Shown here: piece by piece, positions 50,092 to 58,844 of the stretch
Layout of the letters: every line of letters begins with the position of its first letter
How positions within the stretch are numbered: the stretch's first letter is position 1
Made by a program: the position numbers and the translations under genes
Notes under the pieces: model-generated
The model's database searches: none
Told to the model about the DNA's origin: nothing
What the model saw: only the letters and a program-made list of their open reading frames with translations
DNA from: Arthrobacter sp. MYb214
GTDB lineage: Bacteria > Actinomycetota > Actinomycetes > Actinomycetales > Micrococcaceae
Reading direction: 5' to 3'
Assembly: GCF_002979865.1 (NCBI RefSeq)
Contig: NZ_PCPZ01000002.1
Coordinates: 372,001-436,000, forward strand
Length of the DNA: 64,000 bases

Positions 50092-50877
50092 TCAGCTGGA
50101 GGTCTTGCTCCGGTAGATCCGCGTGGCCAGCGCCCAAGCCAGGATCAAGATGCCTGCCAGCCAGGCCAGGGCGATCCAGAGCTCGGAACCCACGGGTTCC
50201 TGCGACAGCAGGGCGCGCAGCGAATCGACGATAGCAGTGATCGGCTGGTGCTCGGCGAACCAGGCCACCGGCCCGGGCATTGACTCGGTGGGAACGAACG
50301 CCGAGGAGATGAAGGGCAGGAAGATCAGCGGGTAGCTGAAGGCGCTGGCGCCATCCACCGATTTCGCGCTCAAGCCGGCAAGCACCGCTACCCAGGTCAG
50401 ACTCAGGGTCACCAGGCACAGCAGCGCGAGCACGGCGATCCACGCTGCCATGGAGGCGGAGGAGCGGAAGCCCATGGCCAGGGCGACCCCCAGTACCAGC
50501 ACCAGGGAGAGGAGGTTCGCCGCCAACGAGGTCGCCACATGGCTCCAGAGCACGCTGGAGCGGGAGATCGGCATGGAGCGCAGGCGCTGCACCAGCCCAT
50601 CGCGCAGGTCCAGGAACAGCCGGTAGGAGGTGTAGGCGACCCCGGAGGCGATGGTGATGACCAGGATCCCGGGCAGCAGGTAGTTGATATACGGCCCGGT
50701 GGCGCTGGTGGCGCTGGTGGCGCTGGTGCCGATAGCCCCGCCGAAAACGTAGGTGAACAGCAGCATCATGGCCACCGGGGTGATGGCCGTGGTGATGATG
50801 GTGTCGGGGCTGCGGACAACGTGGCGCATCGAGCGCCCGGTGAGGATTCTGGTTTCCCGCAGTGCCGCGATGCTCAT
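50092..50877 (-). CDS. ABC-2 type exporter permease (DrrB-like)
   Basis: A 261-residue membrane protein with six spans and the ABC-2 type fold: TITTAITPVAMMLLFTYVFG, YINYLLPGILVITIASGVAY and a DLRDGLVQRLRSMPISRSSV coupling region. It forms an efflux complex with the ATPase gene upstream, which it overlaps by 4 bp. The substrate may be an antibiotic or another hydrophobic compound. Tandem GGCGCTGGT-type repeats at about 50699-50727 encode an Ala-Thr-Ser stretch in the second extracellular loop. Confidence 0.87.
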   Translation of the reverse strand: MSIAALRETRILTGRSMRHVVRSPDTIITTAITPVAMMLLFTYVFGGAIGTSATSATSATGPYINYLLPGILVITIASGVAYTSYRLFLDLRDGLVQRLRSMPISRSSVLWSHVATSLAANLLSLVLVLGVALAMGFRSSASMAAWIAVLALLCLVTLSLTWVAVLAGLSAKSVDGASAFSYPLIFLPFISSAFVPTESMPGPVAWFAEHQPITAIVDSLRALLSQEPVGSELWIALAWLAGILILAWALATRIYRSKTSS

Positions 50878-51665
50878 GGCTTGCTCCCTTCGGTTCGCTG
50901 GTGGTGGCCGATCAGTTCCAGGAAGATCTCCTCCAGGCTCGGCCGCTTGGCCACCAGCTCGGTGGTGGCCGGCGGCAGCAGGGCCTGGAGTTCGGCCAGC
51001 GTGCCCTGGTGGATGATGGTGCCCTCGTGGAGGATGGCGATTTGATCGGCCAGGTGCTCTGCTTCATCCAGGTACTGGGTGGTGAGCAGGATCGTGGTGT
51101 CGGACTCGGCCAAGTCGCGGATCACCTGCCAGGTCTCGCGGCGCGATTGGGGATCCAGTCCCGTGGTCGGCTCATCGAGCAGGAGCACCGGCGGGTTGCC
51201 GGCCAGTCCCATGGCGATATCAAGGCGCCTGCGCATCCCGCCGGAGTAGGTTCCTGCGGGCCGGTCCGCTGCGTCGCAGAGGTTGAAGCGCTCCAGCAAG
51301 CCGTTGGCGATGGACCGCGGATTCTCCAAGCGGAGCAGCCGCGCGATCAGCAGCAAGTTTTCGCGCCCGGTCAGGACCTCGTCCACTGCGGCGAATTGCC
51401 CGGTCAGGCCCAGCGACCGGCGGACCTGGACCGGGTTCTCGCGCACTGCAGCTCCGCAGACCCGGGCGGTTCCCGCATCGGCGGGAAGGAGGGTGGCCAG
51501 GATCCGCACCAGCGTCGTCTTGCCGGCGCCATTGGAACCGAGCAAGGCGAAGATGCTGCCAGGCTGCACGGTGAAGTCCAGTCCGCGCAGCACGGGCAGC
51601 TTCTTGAATGACTTGACCAGTCCGGTGACCTCGATGGCCGGTTCCGGGGCCAATGCGGTATTCAT
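50874..51665 (-). CDS. ABC exporter ATPase (DrrA-like)
   Basis: A 263-residue ATPase. I start it at the ATG at 51665, which has AAGGAG upstream and just follows the previous stop. Walker A is LLGSNGAGKTTL, the signature is YSGGMRRRLDIAM, Walker B is VLLLDEPTTGLDP and the H-loop is TILLTTQYLDEAEHLADQI. The C-terminal PSLEEIFLELIGHH fits the DrrA/daunorubicin-type group. It energises the permease encoded downstream; both are probably under the PadR regulator at the head of the operon. Confidence 0.92.
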   Translation of the reverse strand: MNTALAPEPAIEVTGLVKSFKKLPVLRGLDFTVQPGSIFALLGSNGAGKTTLVRILATLLPADAGTARVCGAAVRENPVQVRRSLGLTGQFAAVDEVLTGRENLLLIARLLRLENPRSIANGLLERFNLCDAADRPAGTYSGGMRRRLDIAMGLAGNPPVLLLDEPTTGLDPQSRRETWQVIRDLAESDTTILLTTQYLDEAEHLADQIAILHEGTIIHQGTLAELQALLPPATTELVAKRPSLEEIFLELIGHHQRTEGSKP

Positions 51666-51666
51666 G

Positions 51667-52038
51667 TCATTGCTCCTTCGATTCGTTCTCTGCTTCGGAA
51701 ATGGTGTCGGCCAGGCGGGTGCGTTCCTTGTCGGTCCAGCGCTTGCCCCCGTAGGCCTGGGCGAAGTCATCGGCGAATTCCGCCGGGTCCTGGCCAAGCA
51801 GTTCGCGCAGCGCGGTGCCGTTGGCGGCTGCTCCTTCGAAGAGGTCGGCCAGGTCCGAATACATGGAGATCATCGTTTCGGCGTCGGTGACCCCGCTCTG
51901 GTTCAGCAGGTAGCGCTGCACTCCTGCAGCGGCCTTGGCATAGGGCTGGGGCAGGGCCTTGAGGCGTGCCATGCTCTGCTTGTACTGCTTCTTCTGCTCC
52001 AGTGAGCCGGTGAAAGCTTCAATCCATTTGGCGACCAT
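51667..52038 (-). CDS. DUF1048-family protein
   Basis: A 123-residue soluble protein starting at the ATG at 52038. MVAKWIEAFTGSLEQKKQYK and LPQPYAKAAAGVQRYLLNQS, with the later DLADLFEGAAANGTALRELL, match DUF1048, a small helical family that commonly accompanies PadR regulators and ABC exporters. Its role is unknown. It lies 2 bp after padR, and its stop is just before the ATPase start. Confidence 0.83.
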   Translation of the reverse strand: MVAKWIEAFTGSLEQKKQYKQSMARLKALPQPYAKAAAGVQRYLLNQSGVTDAETMISMYSDLADLFEGAAANGTALRELLGQDPAEFADDFAQAYGGKRWTDKERTRLADTISEAENESKEQ

Positions 52039-52040
52039 GA

Positions 52041-52385
52041 TCAGTGCCCTTTCTGCGGGGTGCTCGGGTGGGGGAGGTTGTTGATGCGGGAGACGAGCAG
52101 GTTCCAGGTGGTCCAGAAGTCGTCGAGCTGCTGCTTGCCGCTGGGGTTGAGGGTGAAGACCTTGCGGGGAGGCCCTTTTTCGGACGGGACTTTCTCCACC
52201 GAGACGAGGCCTTTCTGCTCGATGCGCACCAGCAGCGCGTAGATCGTTCCCTCGGCCAGATCGGTGAAGCCGCGTTCGCGCAGTTCCGTGGTGATCTCGT
52301 ATCCGTAGGCCGGGCGTTCGGCCAGGATCGCCAGGACGATCCCTTCCAAGGTGCCTTTGAGCATCTCGGTCATCTGTGTGGCCAT
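52041..52385 (-). CDS. PadR-family transcriptional regulator
   Basis: A 114-residue winged-helix regulator starting at the ATG at 52385 behind GAGAGGGG. The opening MLKGTLEGIVLAILAERPAY and GYEITTELRERGF are the PadR HTH, followed by DLAEGTIYALLVRIEQKGLV. PadR proteins usually repress the exporter genes they precede until a drug binds. It heads the DUF1048-ATPase-permease operon, and three ACTTAGT-type elements stand upstream. Confidence 0.87.
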   Translation of the reverse strand: MATQMTEMLKGTLEGIVLAILAERPAYGYEITTELRERGFTDLAEGTIYALLVRIEQKGLVSVEKVPSEKGPPRKVFTLNPSGKQQLDDFWTTWNLLVSRINNLPHPSTPQKGH

Positions 52386-52398
52386 GCTGCACCCCTCT

Positions 52399-52463
52399 CT
52401 ACTTAGTGTCATTGAGTACAAGTAGATAGTAGAACTAAGTAGCGGTATTTAGCAATACTTAGT
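52399..52463. promoter_or_regulatory. Repeated elements upstream of padR
   Basis: CTACTTAGT (52399-52407) faces ACTAAGTAG (52434-52442) as a perfect inverted repeat, and ACTTAGT occurs a third time at 52457-52463. The cluster covers the likely padR promoter and may be its autoregulatory site. Confidence 0.5.
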
Positions 52464-52593
52464 ACCAAGATTTTCCAGATATTTTTCGTGGCTTTGGAGA
52501 ACCGCCATTTGACCAGTGGCAAGATGGCGCAACCGGAAATCCGGTATGCTCCTGGAAGCTGAGCCGGTACTGGATCTATGGGGATGAGGCGCC

Positions 52594-53241
52594 ATGAAGG
52601 ATGCGAGATGGCATTGGGAGCTGGTCCATGCCGAGCGTGCGCGGTTGGCAGGATTGCTGGGCAGCTTGGCTCCGGAGCAGTGGAACGCCCCATCGCTATG
52701 CGCGAACTGGCAGATCCGCGATGTGGCGGCGCACCTGGCGGCCGCCGGATCCACTTCGACCGCCCGCTGGCTGGTGAATATGGCTCGTTCCGGATTCAAT
52801 GCCGACCGGCACAACGAGCGGCTGCTGCGCCCGCAGCTCGGGGACAGCGCCCGGCAAACGCTGGATAATTTCAATCGTTCTGCCAGCAAGTCCATTGCCC
52901 CGCTGAACTCGGTGACCGGTTTGCTGGGCGAAGTGGTAGTGCACGGTCAGGACATCGCCCAGGCGCTCGATCTGATCCTGCGGCCTGAACCCACGGCACT
53001 GCGAGCGGTGGCAGGATTCTTCGCCTCCAAGGACTTCGCAGTCAATAGCAGCACCCTGGTCAAGGGCTTGCGGATGTCGGCGGCGGACGACGCTTTCAGT
53101 TGCGGGAACGGTCCCGAGGTGCGTGGCGAACTGCTGGATCTGGTCCTGGCGATGGCCGGAAGGGAACAGGTCCTCCCGCGGCTTCAGGGCGCAGGGGTCG
53201 GCGAGCTGGCACGCAGGATCACGGCACAGCCGCGGAAATAG
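52594..53241 (+). CDS. Maleylpyruvate-isomerase/DinB-type mycothiol-related protein
   Basis: A 215-residue protein of the TIGR03083/MDMPI N-terminal family, a DinB-like helical fold. WHWELVHAERARLAGLLGSL is the N-terminal helix, NWQIRDVAAHLAAAGSTSTA holds one metal-site histidine, and GLLGEVVVHGQDIAQALDL has another. Members use mycothiol in isomerase or transferase reactions or are uncharacterised; the substrate is unknown. It is a monocistronic gene converging on the siderophore operon. Confidence 0.72.
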   Translation: MKDARWHWELVHAERARLAGLLGSLAPEQWNAPSLCANWQIRDVAAHLAAAGSTSTARWLVNMARSGFNADRHNERLLRPQLGDSARQTLDNFNRSASKSIAPLNSVTGLLGEVVVHGQDIAQALDLILRPEPTALRAVAGFFASKDFAVNSSTLVKGLRMSAADDAFSCGNGPEVRGELLDLVLAMAGREQVLPRLQGAGVGELARRITAQPRK

Positions 53242-53243
53242 CA

Positions 53244-53280
53244 AGCATCGCGCCGCACGATGACTGTACGGCGCGATGCT
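53244..53280. terminator. Hairpin between convergent MDMPI and des genes
   Basis: AGCATCGCGCCG (53244-53255) pairs with CGGCGCGATGCT (53269-53280) with a 13-base loop. It sits between two convergent stops, but neither flank has a strong U tract. Confidence 0.55.
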
Positions 53281-53295
53281 GGGGAAGCTGGCAAA

Positions 53296-55644
53296 TCAGC
53301 CAGCGGGAATGAGGGCGGTGGCCAGCGGGTTCTCCAGATCGCCTGCGTATAGCAGGCCTCCGGACTGGTCGGCGAGATCCAGCATCTGCTGGTTGTTGCG
53401 CAACTGCAGGCGGTTCAAGCACGACAGCGGGAAGTTCTGCGCGAAAAGTCCCAGCTGATCAAAGCGTTCAGCGAACTGCGGATGCTGCCCGCGATAATCC
53501 AGCAGCCGTTGAACTACGGTCTTCCAGAAATCTGCTTCGGAAAGCAGTTCTTCGGCATCCAGCAGCGGCGCGAGGAAGCGGAAGAACGAATCAAAGACAT
53601 CCGTGAAGACCGACAATACCGGATCTCCACCGGTGCGTACCCGGCGAATCTCCTCCGGGAGTTCCACCCGGTCCGAGAGCACGGCAATCTCTTCGCCCAG
53701 ATCCTTGAGCAGGACCTTCTTCACAGCACCGTTCTCAAGCACCATGATCACGTTTTCGCCATGCGGCATGAACACCAAATCATAGGCAGCCAGGCAATGC
53801 ACCAGCGGAATGAGGTAGGCATCGAGGTAACGGCTTAGCCAGTCGGCCGGTGCTAGCCCGCTGCGGCGAATGAGGGCGCCGGCAAAGGACCTGCCGGACG
53901 CATCGACATGCAATAGGCTGGCCATCGTAGCCAACTTTTCTTCCGGGCCCAGCAGGCTGATCGGGGACTCCCGCCACAGCGCAGCCAGCATCTTCCGCTG
54001 CGGATCGCTCTTGCCGGTGGCTGCTTCGAACTGCGGGTTGCGGTAGCCTACGGCCGCAATTTCACGCAGCAGGGCGACCGGCTGGGTCGAGAGCACCGGG
54101 TCCTTTGCGAACAACTCGCCCAACCACTGGTTGATCGCGGGAGTCACCTTCATGTACTCGGCACTGAGCCCGCGCATGAAGCCCATATTCAAGATCGACA
54201 TTGCCGTCTTGACGTAGTGGCGTTCCGGGTTGGACAGGTTGAAGAAGGTGCGGATCGACTGCTGCGCCTGGTACTCGTCAACGCTGGTGCCCAGCCAGAT
54301 CAATTGCTTGCGGGCAATATCATTGGCGAACGTGATCGACAGGCGGTTCTCCCATTGCCAAGGGTGCACCGGAATGAAGATGTAGTCCCCGGCTGCATAG
54401 CCGGTGCCGAACAAGGAGGCCTCCAGGGCCGCATCCAAGCGCTGGCGCTCGGCTGAATCCAGCTCAGTGGCCAGCAGCCCTTCGTAATCCAGCGAATCCA
54501 CGGCGTCGAATTGTGCTCGGGACTTGTGGGCGGCAGCCCAGCCAAGGTGCAGGGCGGAACCGGTTTCGGGGGCGTACCTCAGGTAGTCGGTGCGCCCGAT
54601 GCCCATTCTTCCGTTGTTGGCTATGAAGCACGGGTGGCCCTCGGTCATGGAAGATTCGATGAGCTGGAAGGACTGTGCGGCTGTGCCGTCGAACCGGGCC
54701 AGCTGTGCTGAATTATGGGTTGCATGAACCTGCTTGTAGCAGTGGCTGGCCAGCGTGGATGAGAGCTCTTCAAGGTAGGTGGGCAGCTGCACCGGGGAAA
54801 GCGTGAGTTCCTGGCAGAAGTGGGTGATGAACTCAATGGCGTCCACCTCTGCTTGCTGCCAGCTGCCGTCAACGAAGTGGTGGTGTTCCACGGACTGCGG
54901 TGAAACCAACCAGTGGTTCAGCTGGTACCGCTGGGCGCTGAAGCTGTAGCGGTGGGCATCCTTCTGGACTGAGTAGCGGTTTTCTCCATGGCCGGCAGGC
55001 TCCAGGAGGCGCTCATGCGAAAATTCGCCCAGGGCCTTGGCCAAGACATGGCGGTTGGCGATGTCCCAACGTGCAGGGGAGAGGAATGAGGATTCCAAGC
55101 CGCGGCCGGTAGCGGTTTCGAAATCCTGGCGAGTGCAGATGGACAGCAGTGCCTGCTTGATTGAGCCGTCTGCCTCGGAAAGCTCCACTGGACGTACCGG
55201 GCTGAAGCCAACGCGGGCATTCAGGGCATGGATGGCTTTGTTGCGCAGGTCAGGTTCCACGATGATTCGTTCGGTTCCGGGCAGGGCGAAAGCCTGGACC
55301 ATGGCCGAGGAGAGAGCGTCGAGGGTGAACCCAGGCTGCGGATCGGTGGCTGCCGGAGCCAGGAAGTGCAGTCCACGGTCGCCGCGGACGCAGTTGTACG
55401 CATCGGCCAGGGGCGATGCTGCTGGGTCGTAGAGCTCGACAAGGAATTTCTCGTCCCCTGACGCGTCGATGCCGAAGAGGACTTCGTAGCCTGGGGTGCC
55501 AAGCAATGTGCGGTATTCTGCTTCGATTTCCTTTTCGGTTGCGTTGGCCATGCCCCAGAAGGAGGCATGCGCGGTGGCAATCCACGAATGCAGCAGCGCA
55601 GTATCCCCGGGCAACGTCACGGAACGGAAAGTGTAGTTGGTCAT
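53296..55644 (-). CDS. Fused N-acyltransferase and NIS synthetase (DesC-DesD fusion)
   Basis: A 782-residue two-domain protein. The N-terminal part (about 1-170) is a GNAT of the siderophore hydroxylamine-acyltransferase group (WIATAHASFWGM, GDRGLHFLAP, NARVGFSPVRPVELSEADG). The remainder is an IucA/IucC-type NRPS-independent siderophore synthetase with EGHPCFIANNGRMGIGRTDY, HPWQWENRL, YVKTAMSILNMGFMRGLS, PHGENVIMVLENG and a FhuF-like C-terminus. The first domain would acylate N-hydroxycadaverine; the second would join the units, as DesC and DesD do separately in Streptomyces. It is the third gene of the des operon. Confidence 0.9.
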   Translation of the reverse strand: MTNYTFRSVTLPGDTALLHSWIATAHASFWGMANATEKEIEAEYRTLLGTPGYEVLFGIDASGDEKFLVELYDPAASPLADAYNCVRGDRGLHFLAPAATDPQPGFTLDALSSAMVQAFALPGTERIIVEPDLRNKAIHALNARVGFSPVRPVELSEADGSIKQALLSICTRQDFETATGRGLESSFLSPARWDIANRHVLAKALGEFSHERLLEPAGHGENRYSVQKDAHRYSFSAQRYQLNHWLVSPQSVEHHHFVDGSWQQAEVDAIEFITHFCQELTLSPVQLPTYLEELSSTLASHCYKQVHATHNSAQLARFDGTAAQSFQLIESSMTEGHPCFIANNGRMGIGRTDYLRYAPETGSALHLGWAAAHKSRAQFDAVDSLDYEGLLATELDSAERQRLDAALEASLFGTGYAAGDYIFIPVHPWQWENRLSITFANDIARKQLIWLGTSVDEYQAQQSIRTFFNLSNPERHYVKTAMSILNMGFMRGLSAEYMKVTPAINQWLGELFAKDPVLSTQPVALLREIAAVGYRNPQFEAATGKSDPQRKMLAALWRESPISLLGPEEKLATMASLLHVDASGRSFAGALIRRSGLAPADWLSRYLDAYLIPLVHCLAAYDLVFMPHGENVIMVLENGAVKKVLLKDLGEEIAVLSDRVELPEEIRRVRTGGDPVLSVFTDVFDSFFRFLAPLLDAEELLSEADFWKTVVQRLLDYRGQHPQFAERFDQLGLFAQNFPLSCLNRLQLRNNQQMLDLADQSGGLLYAGDLENPLATALIPAG

Positions 55645-55654
55645 CGGAAGTTCC

Positions 55655-57001
55655 TTAGGCTCGTGCGCTGGCAGTGGCGGAAGTGGGCAAGCCGCTGAGT
55701 TCGGCGGCGCCGAATCGCTGGAAAGCGATCCGTCGCTCGACCGGGTAGACCTCGCGTCCAGCCAAGCGGTTGATAATTACTGAATTGCGGTAGGCTCCCA
55801 TGCCCAGATCCGGAGCGGTGAAGCCGTGGGTGTGCAGTTCAGCGTTCTGCACGAAGATGTCCTGGTCCAACCCGATGGAATATTCGCGATCTACATTGAA
55901 GCGGCCATCGGGAAGGTAATCGATGCGTTGGCTGATGCCTTGCAAGAAGTCCGGAGTGCCTGCGCGGTAGCCGGTTGCCATGACAAGGTGGTCGGCGAGG
56001 AATTCCAGGTCTTCACCGGTGCGTTCATGGCGCAAGCTGATGGCCAGGTGATCCGTGTCAGCGCCGATGCTCGTGGCCGCGCAGCCGGTACGCAGGTGCA
56101 CATTCGCTGCGCCATTGACGCTTCGCTGGTAGAGCTCCTCGTGGATTTCGTTGATCAAGTCCGCGTTGATCCCCTTGTAGAGCCCCTTTTGCTCTGCTGA
56201 CAGGACATCCCGCTGATCCATGGGCAGGGCATGGAAGTGGTCGATGTATTCCGGAGATGTCATCTCCAAAGTGAGCTTGGTGTATTCCAGCGGGAAGTAG
56301 CGTTCTGAACGCGTTGCCCACACTAGATGATCCTCTTCTGGCAAGCTGCGCAGCAGATCCAAGAAGATTTCTGCGGCGCTCTGGCCGCTGCCGAGCACAG
56401 CAGTTACTTTCGGGCCGGAACCTGCGGTCCGGGAGGATAGGAGTTTCTCGCGGTGGAAGGCGTAGTCGCTTGAGTGCACCACGTTGCCGGTGGCTTGTGC
56501 TTCCGTGGTGAGAACCGGCGGCAGATAAGGCTGGGATCCGGTGCCCAGCACCAACTTGTCTGCGGTGAATCGGGTCAGTCCTGCGGCAGTGAGCACCGAC
56601 AACAGGTAGACCCCGTCGTGGTATTCGGCTTCGAGCACCCGGTGCCCGAATCGTACGCTTTGAATATTTTCTGCGGCCCACGCCAGGTAGTTGGAATACT
56701 CCTCGCGCAAGGCGTAGAAGTCTTCGCGGATATAGAACGGGTAAAGCCGCTGTTTTTCCTTGAGATAGTTCAAGAACGAATGCTTGCTGGTCGGGTCCGC
56801 CATGGTCACCAGATCTGCCATGAAGGGAACCTGGAGATGGGTTCCGGGAAGCATCATGCCAGGGTGCCAGACGAACTTCTCTCCGGCTTCCAGAACTGCA
56901 ACGTGCAGATCATCCAATCCATCGGCCAAGGCGGCAAAACCCAGATTGAAAGGGCCAGCGCCAATAGCGATGACGTCAAAGTGCTCGGTAGGTTCAATCA
57001 T
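55655..57001 (-). CDS. desB: Siderophore N-hydroxylase (DesB-like, cadaverine/lysine N-monooxygenase)
   Basis: A 448-residue FAD- and NADPH-dependent monooxygenase. The FAD loop is IGAGPFNLGFAALA, the NADPH loop is VLGSGQSAAEIFLDL and the final family motif is MATGYRAGTPDF. It hydroxylates the amine of cadaverine (or lysine) so that the product can bind iron as a hydroxamate. The gene overlaps desA by 4 bp and lies 10 bp before the fused desC-desD gene. Cadaverine is inferred from the neighbouring decarboxylase. Confidence 0.9.
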   Translation of the reverse strand: MIEPTEHFDVIAIGAGPFNLGFAALADGLDDLHVAVLEAGEKFVWHPGMMLPGTHLQVPFMADLVTMADPTSKHSFLNYLKEKQRLYPFYIREDFYALREEYSNYLAWAAENIQSVRFGHRVLEAEYHDGVYLLSVLTAAGLTRFTADKLVLGTGSQPYLPPVLTTEAQATGNVVHSSDYAFHREKLLSSRTAGSGPKVTAVLGSGQSAAEIFLDLLRSLPEEDHLVWATRSERYFPLEYTKLTLEMTSPEYIDHFHALPMDQRDVLSAEQKGLYKGINADLINEIHEELYQRSVNGAANVHLRTGCAATSIGADTDHLAISLRHERTGEDLEFLADHLVMATGYRAGTPDFLQGISQRIDYLPDGRFNVDREYSIGLDQDIFVQNAELHTHGFTAPDLGMGAYRNSVIINRLAGREVYPVERRIAFQRFGAAELSGLPTSATASARA

Positions 57002-58524
57002 TTCTTCTCTCCAAGGGTGCGTTCGGCCAGCAGTCCGGAACCAATCCGGCAGATAGCGTCGAGGATCTCGCTGATATCGGCCAGGGTCGTATTCGGATTG
57101 AGCAGCGTCAGTTTCAGCAGGCGTTTGCCTTTGACCGTGGTGGCGGCGATCATCGCTTCGCCGCTGGCATAGAGGCGTTGGCGGATCTGGTTGGCCAGGG
57201 CATTGTGCTCGTCCAGTTCCAGGGGGTGCTGTGGATCTTCAAAGGAGAAGACCAGCGTGCTCAGCTGCACGTCGGCTGCCATCCGAAGCTGGGCCCGCAT
57301 GGCAACTTCCTGTTGAGCGTCCTCTGCCAAGGCGATGACCTGGTCGAACATGGCACCCAAACGGCTGGCCCCCAAAGAGCGCAACGTGACCCACAGCTTC
57401 AGCGCATCGAAGCGCCGTGTGGTCTGCAGGGACTTCGAGACCTGGTTGGGGGTGGACTCGGCCTCCGCACGCGGGTTCAGGTACTCGGCATAGTGGGCGA
57501 TGGATTCCAAGGAGGCTGCCGAGCGGACCACCAAGGCGCTGGAGCCGATGGGCTGGAAGAAGGACTTGTGGTAATCCACGGTGACCGAGTCGGCCAATTC
57601 AATGCCGTCCAACCGGTGGCGGTGGGAGTTGGAGACGAGCAGGCCGCAACCGTATGCGGCATCCACATGGAACCACGCGCCTACTTCTGTGGCGATAGCA
57701 CTTAGCTGGGGCAACGGATCGATGGCCCCGAAGTCGGTATTCCCGCTGGTGGCGGAGATGGCCATGGGCACCAAACCGGCGGCGAGGTCTGCGTCCAGGC
57801 GCACTCGCAATGCATGCGCATCCATGCGGTGCTGGGCGTCTGTAGGGATCGCCACGGCCGCGTCGTAGCCCAGGCCAAGGAGCATCGCGGCGTTGCGAAT
57901 CGAGAAGTGCGCATCTTCCGAGCAATAGATCCGCAGATTAGCCAGCCGTTCAGGCAAGGTGCCCCGCAGCTTTGCGGTTGCGGTGTTTCGTGCGATCAGC
58001 ATGGCCTGAAGGTTGGATTGAGTTCCGCCAGAGGTAAAGATTCCGTCGGCCTGCCCGGTCCCGAAGCCGATCAGATCGGCGGTGAAATCGATGAGTTTGC
58101 GCTCGATCAGTGTTGCTCCAGCGCTCTGGTCAAAAGTGTCCATCGAGGTGTTGATGCTAGTGACGAAGTTCTCGGCGACCACCGCAGGGATCACGACGGG
58201 GCAGTTCAAGTGCGCCGCGTACTTCGGGTCGTGGAAGTAGACCGCGTCGTTGAAATACAACTCATTCAGCTCGGTGAACGAGTCCTGGGTTGAACCCAAC
58301 GGACTATGCAGGTCGACCAGGTCGATGCGTTCCTGCAACTGCTGCGGAGTCGGTCCGGTCGTCGGCGCGTTCACCGATGCCAATCGGTGGGCCACGCGTG
58401 AAATGGCTTCACGCGACTCGTTTTCGTAGACACGGGCGGTGTCTGCGCAGAGCAACGAATCATCGTAGATCGGCAGTGGTAGATCAGGCATTTGCAGGGT
58501 AGGCAGTGAGGCACCCAAAAGCAT
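56998..58524 (-). CDS. desA: PLP-dependent amino-acid decarboxylase (DesA-like)
   Basis: A 508-residue group II decarboxylase that should convert lysine to cadaverine for siderophore synthesis. The Schiff-base lysine is in VTVDYHKSFFQPIGSS, and DGIFTSGGTQSNLQAMLIAR, WFHVDAAYGCG and the C-terminal arm are typical. TGAGGAGC precedes the ATG at 58524. It is the first gene of desA-desB-desCD; an IdeR-like box lies 26 bp upstream. A 2,4-diaminobutyrate decarboxylase is the alternative, which context disfavours. Confidence 0.88.
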   Translation of the reverse strand: MLLGASLPTLQMPDLPLPIYDDSLLCADTARVYENESREAISRVAHRLASVNAPTTGPTPQQLQERIDLVDLHSPLGSTQDSFTELNELYFNDAVYFHDPKYAAHLNCPVVIPAVVAENFVTSINTSMDTFDQSAGATLIERKLIDFTADLIGFGTGQADGIFTSGGTQSNLQAMLIARNTATAKLRGTLPERLANLRIYCSEDAHFSIRNAAMLLGLGYDAAVAIPTDAQHRMDAHALRVRLDADLAAGLVPMAISATSGNTDFGAIDPLPQLSAIATEVGAWFHVDAAYGCGLLVSNSHRHRLDGIELADSVTVDYHKSFFQPIGSSALVVRSAASLESIAHYAEYLNPRAEAESTPNQVSKSLQTTRRFDALKLWVTLRSLGASRLGAMFDQVIALAEDAQQEVAMRAQLRMAADVQLSTLVFSFEDPQHPLELDEHNALANQIRQRLYASGEAMIAATTVKGKRLLKLTLLNPNTTLADISEILDAICRIGSGLLAERTLGEKK

Positions 58525-58549
58525 GCTCCTCAGATAGAGACAATCAATA

Positions 58550-58568
58550 GTTGGTCAGGCTCACCTAA
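58550..58568. promoter_or_regulatory. IdeR/DtxR-like iron box upstream of desA
   Basis: GTTGGTCAGGCTCACCTAA matches 15 of 19 positions of the IdeR consensus. The position next to the desA start fits classic iron repression of siderophore synthesis. Confidence 0.75.
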
Positions 58569-58704
58569 CAAGAATCTATTAACAACACACTTCAATTAGT
58601 TAATGCAAGCCGAGTAATTCACTCTCTCCGCCAGGAGAAAAGTTTCTACATTTTCCTGCGGGTGGCGCCCGGCTGTGATAAGTTACCCGCTGACCTGCAT
58701 CTGA

Positions 58705-58759
58705 GCGAGGCTGAAGTTGGACCTCTGCGAGGTTGAAGTGGAGAGAACTTCTCGACTTC
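58705..58759. promoter_or_regulatory. Repeat-rich control region before the MFS gene
   Basis: GCGAGGCTGAAGTTGGA (58705-58721) recurs as GCGAGGTTGAAGTGGA (58727-58742), with a 22-bp period. The second copy runs into a broken palindrome GAAGT-N3-GAGAACTTCTC-N-ACTTC. With AACTGT-N8-ACAGTT at 58808-58827 it forms a region that appears to carry several operators between desA and the MFS gene. Confidence 0.45.
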
Positions 58760-58844
58760 CAATGTCCCGGAATTATCACTAATCGTTTGATTGCACTTTC
58801 AAGCTAGAACTGTATGATCAAACAGTTAGAGCAAGGGAGGGCAA

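Noticed and set aside
48428-50443. Long minus-strand frame (671 codons) across bioB
   Set aside because: It is a different frame on the same strand as bioB, which has all radical-SAM motifs. The long frame is Arg/Gly/Pro-rich and looks like a shadow.
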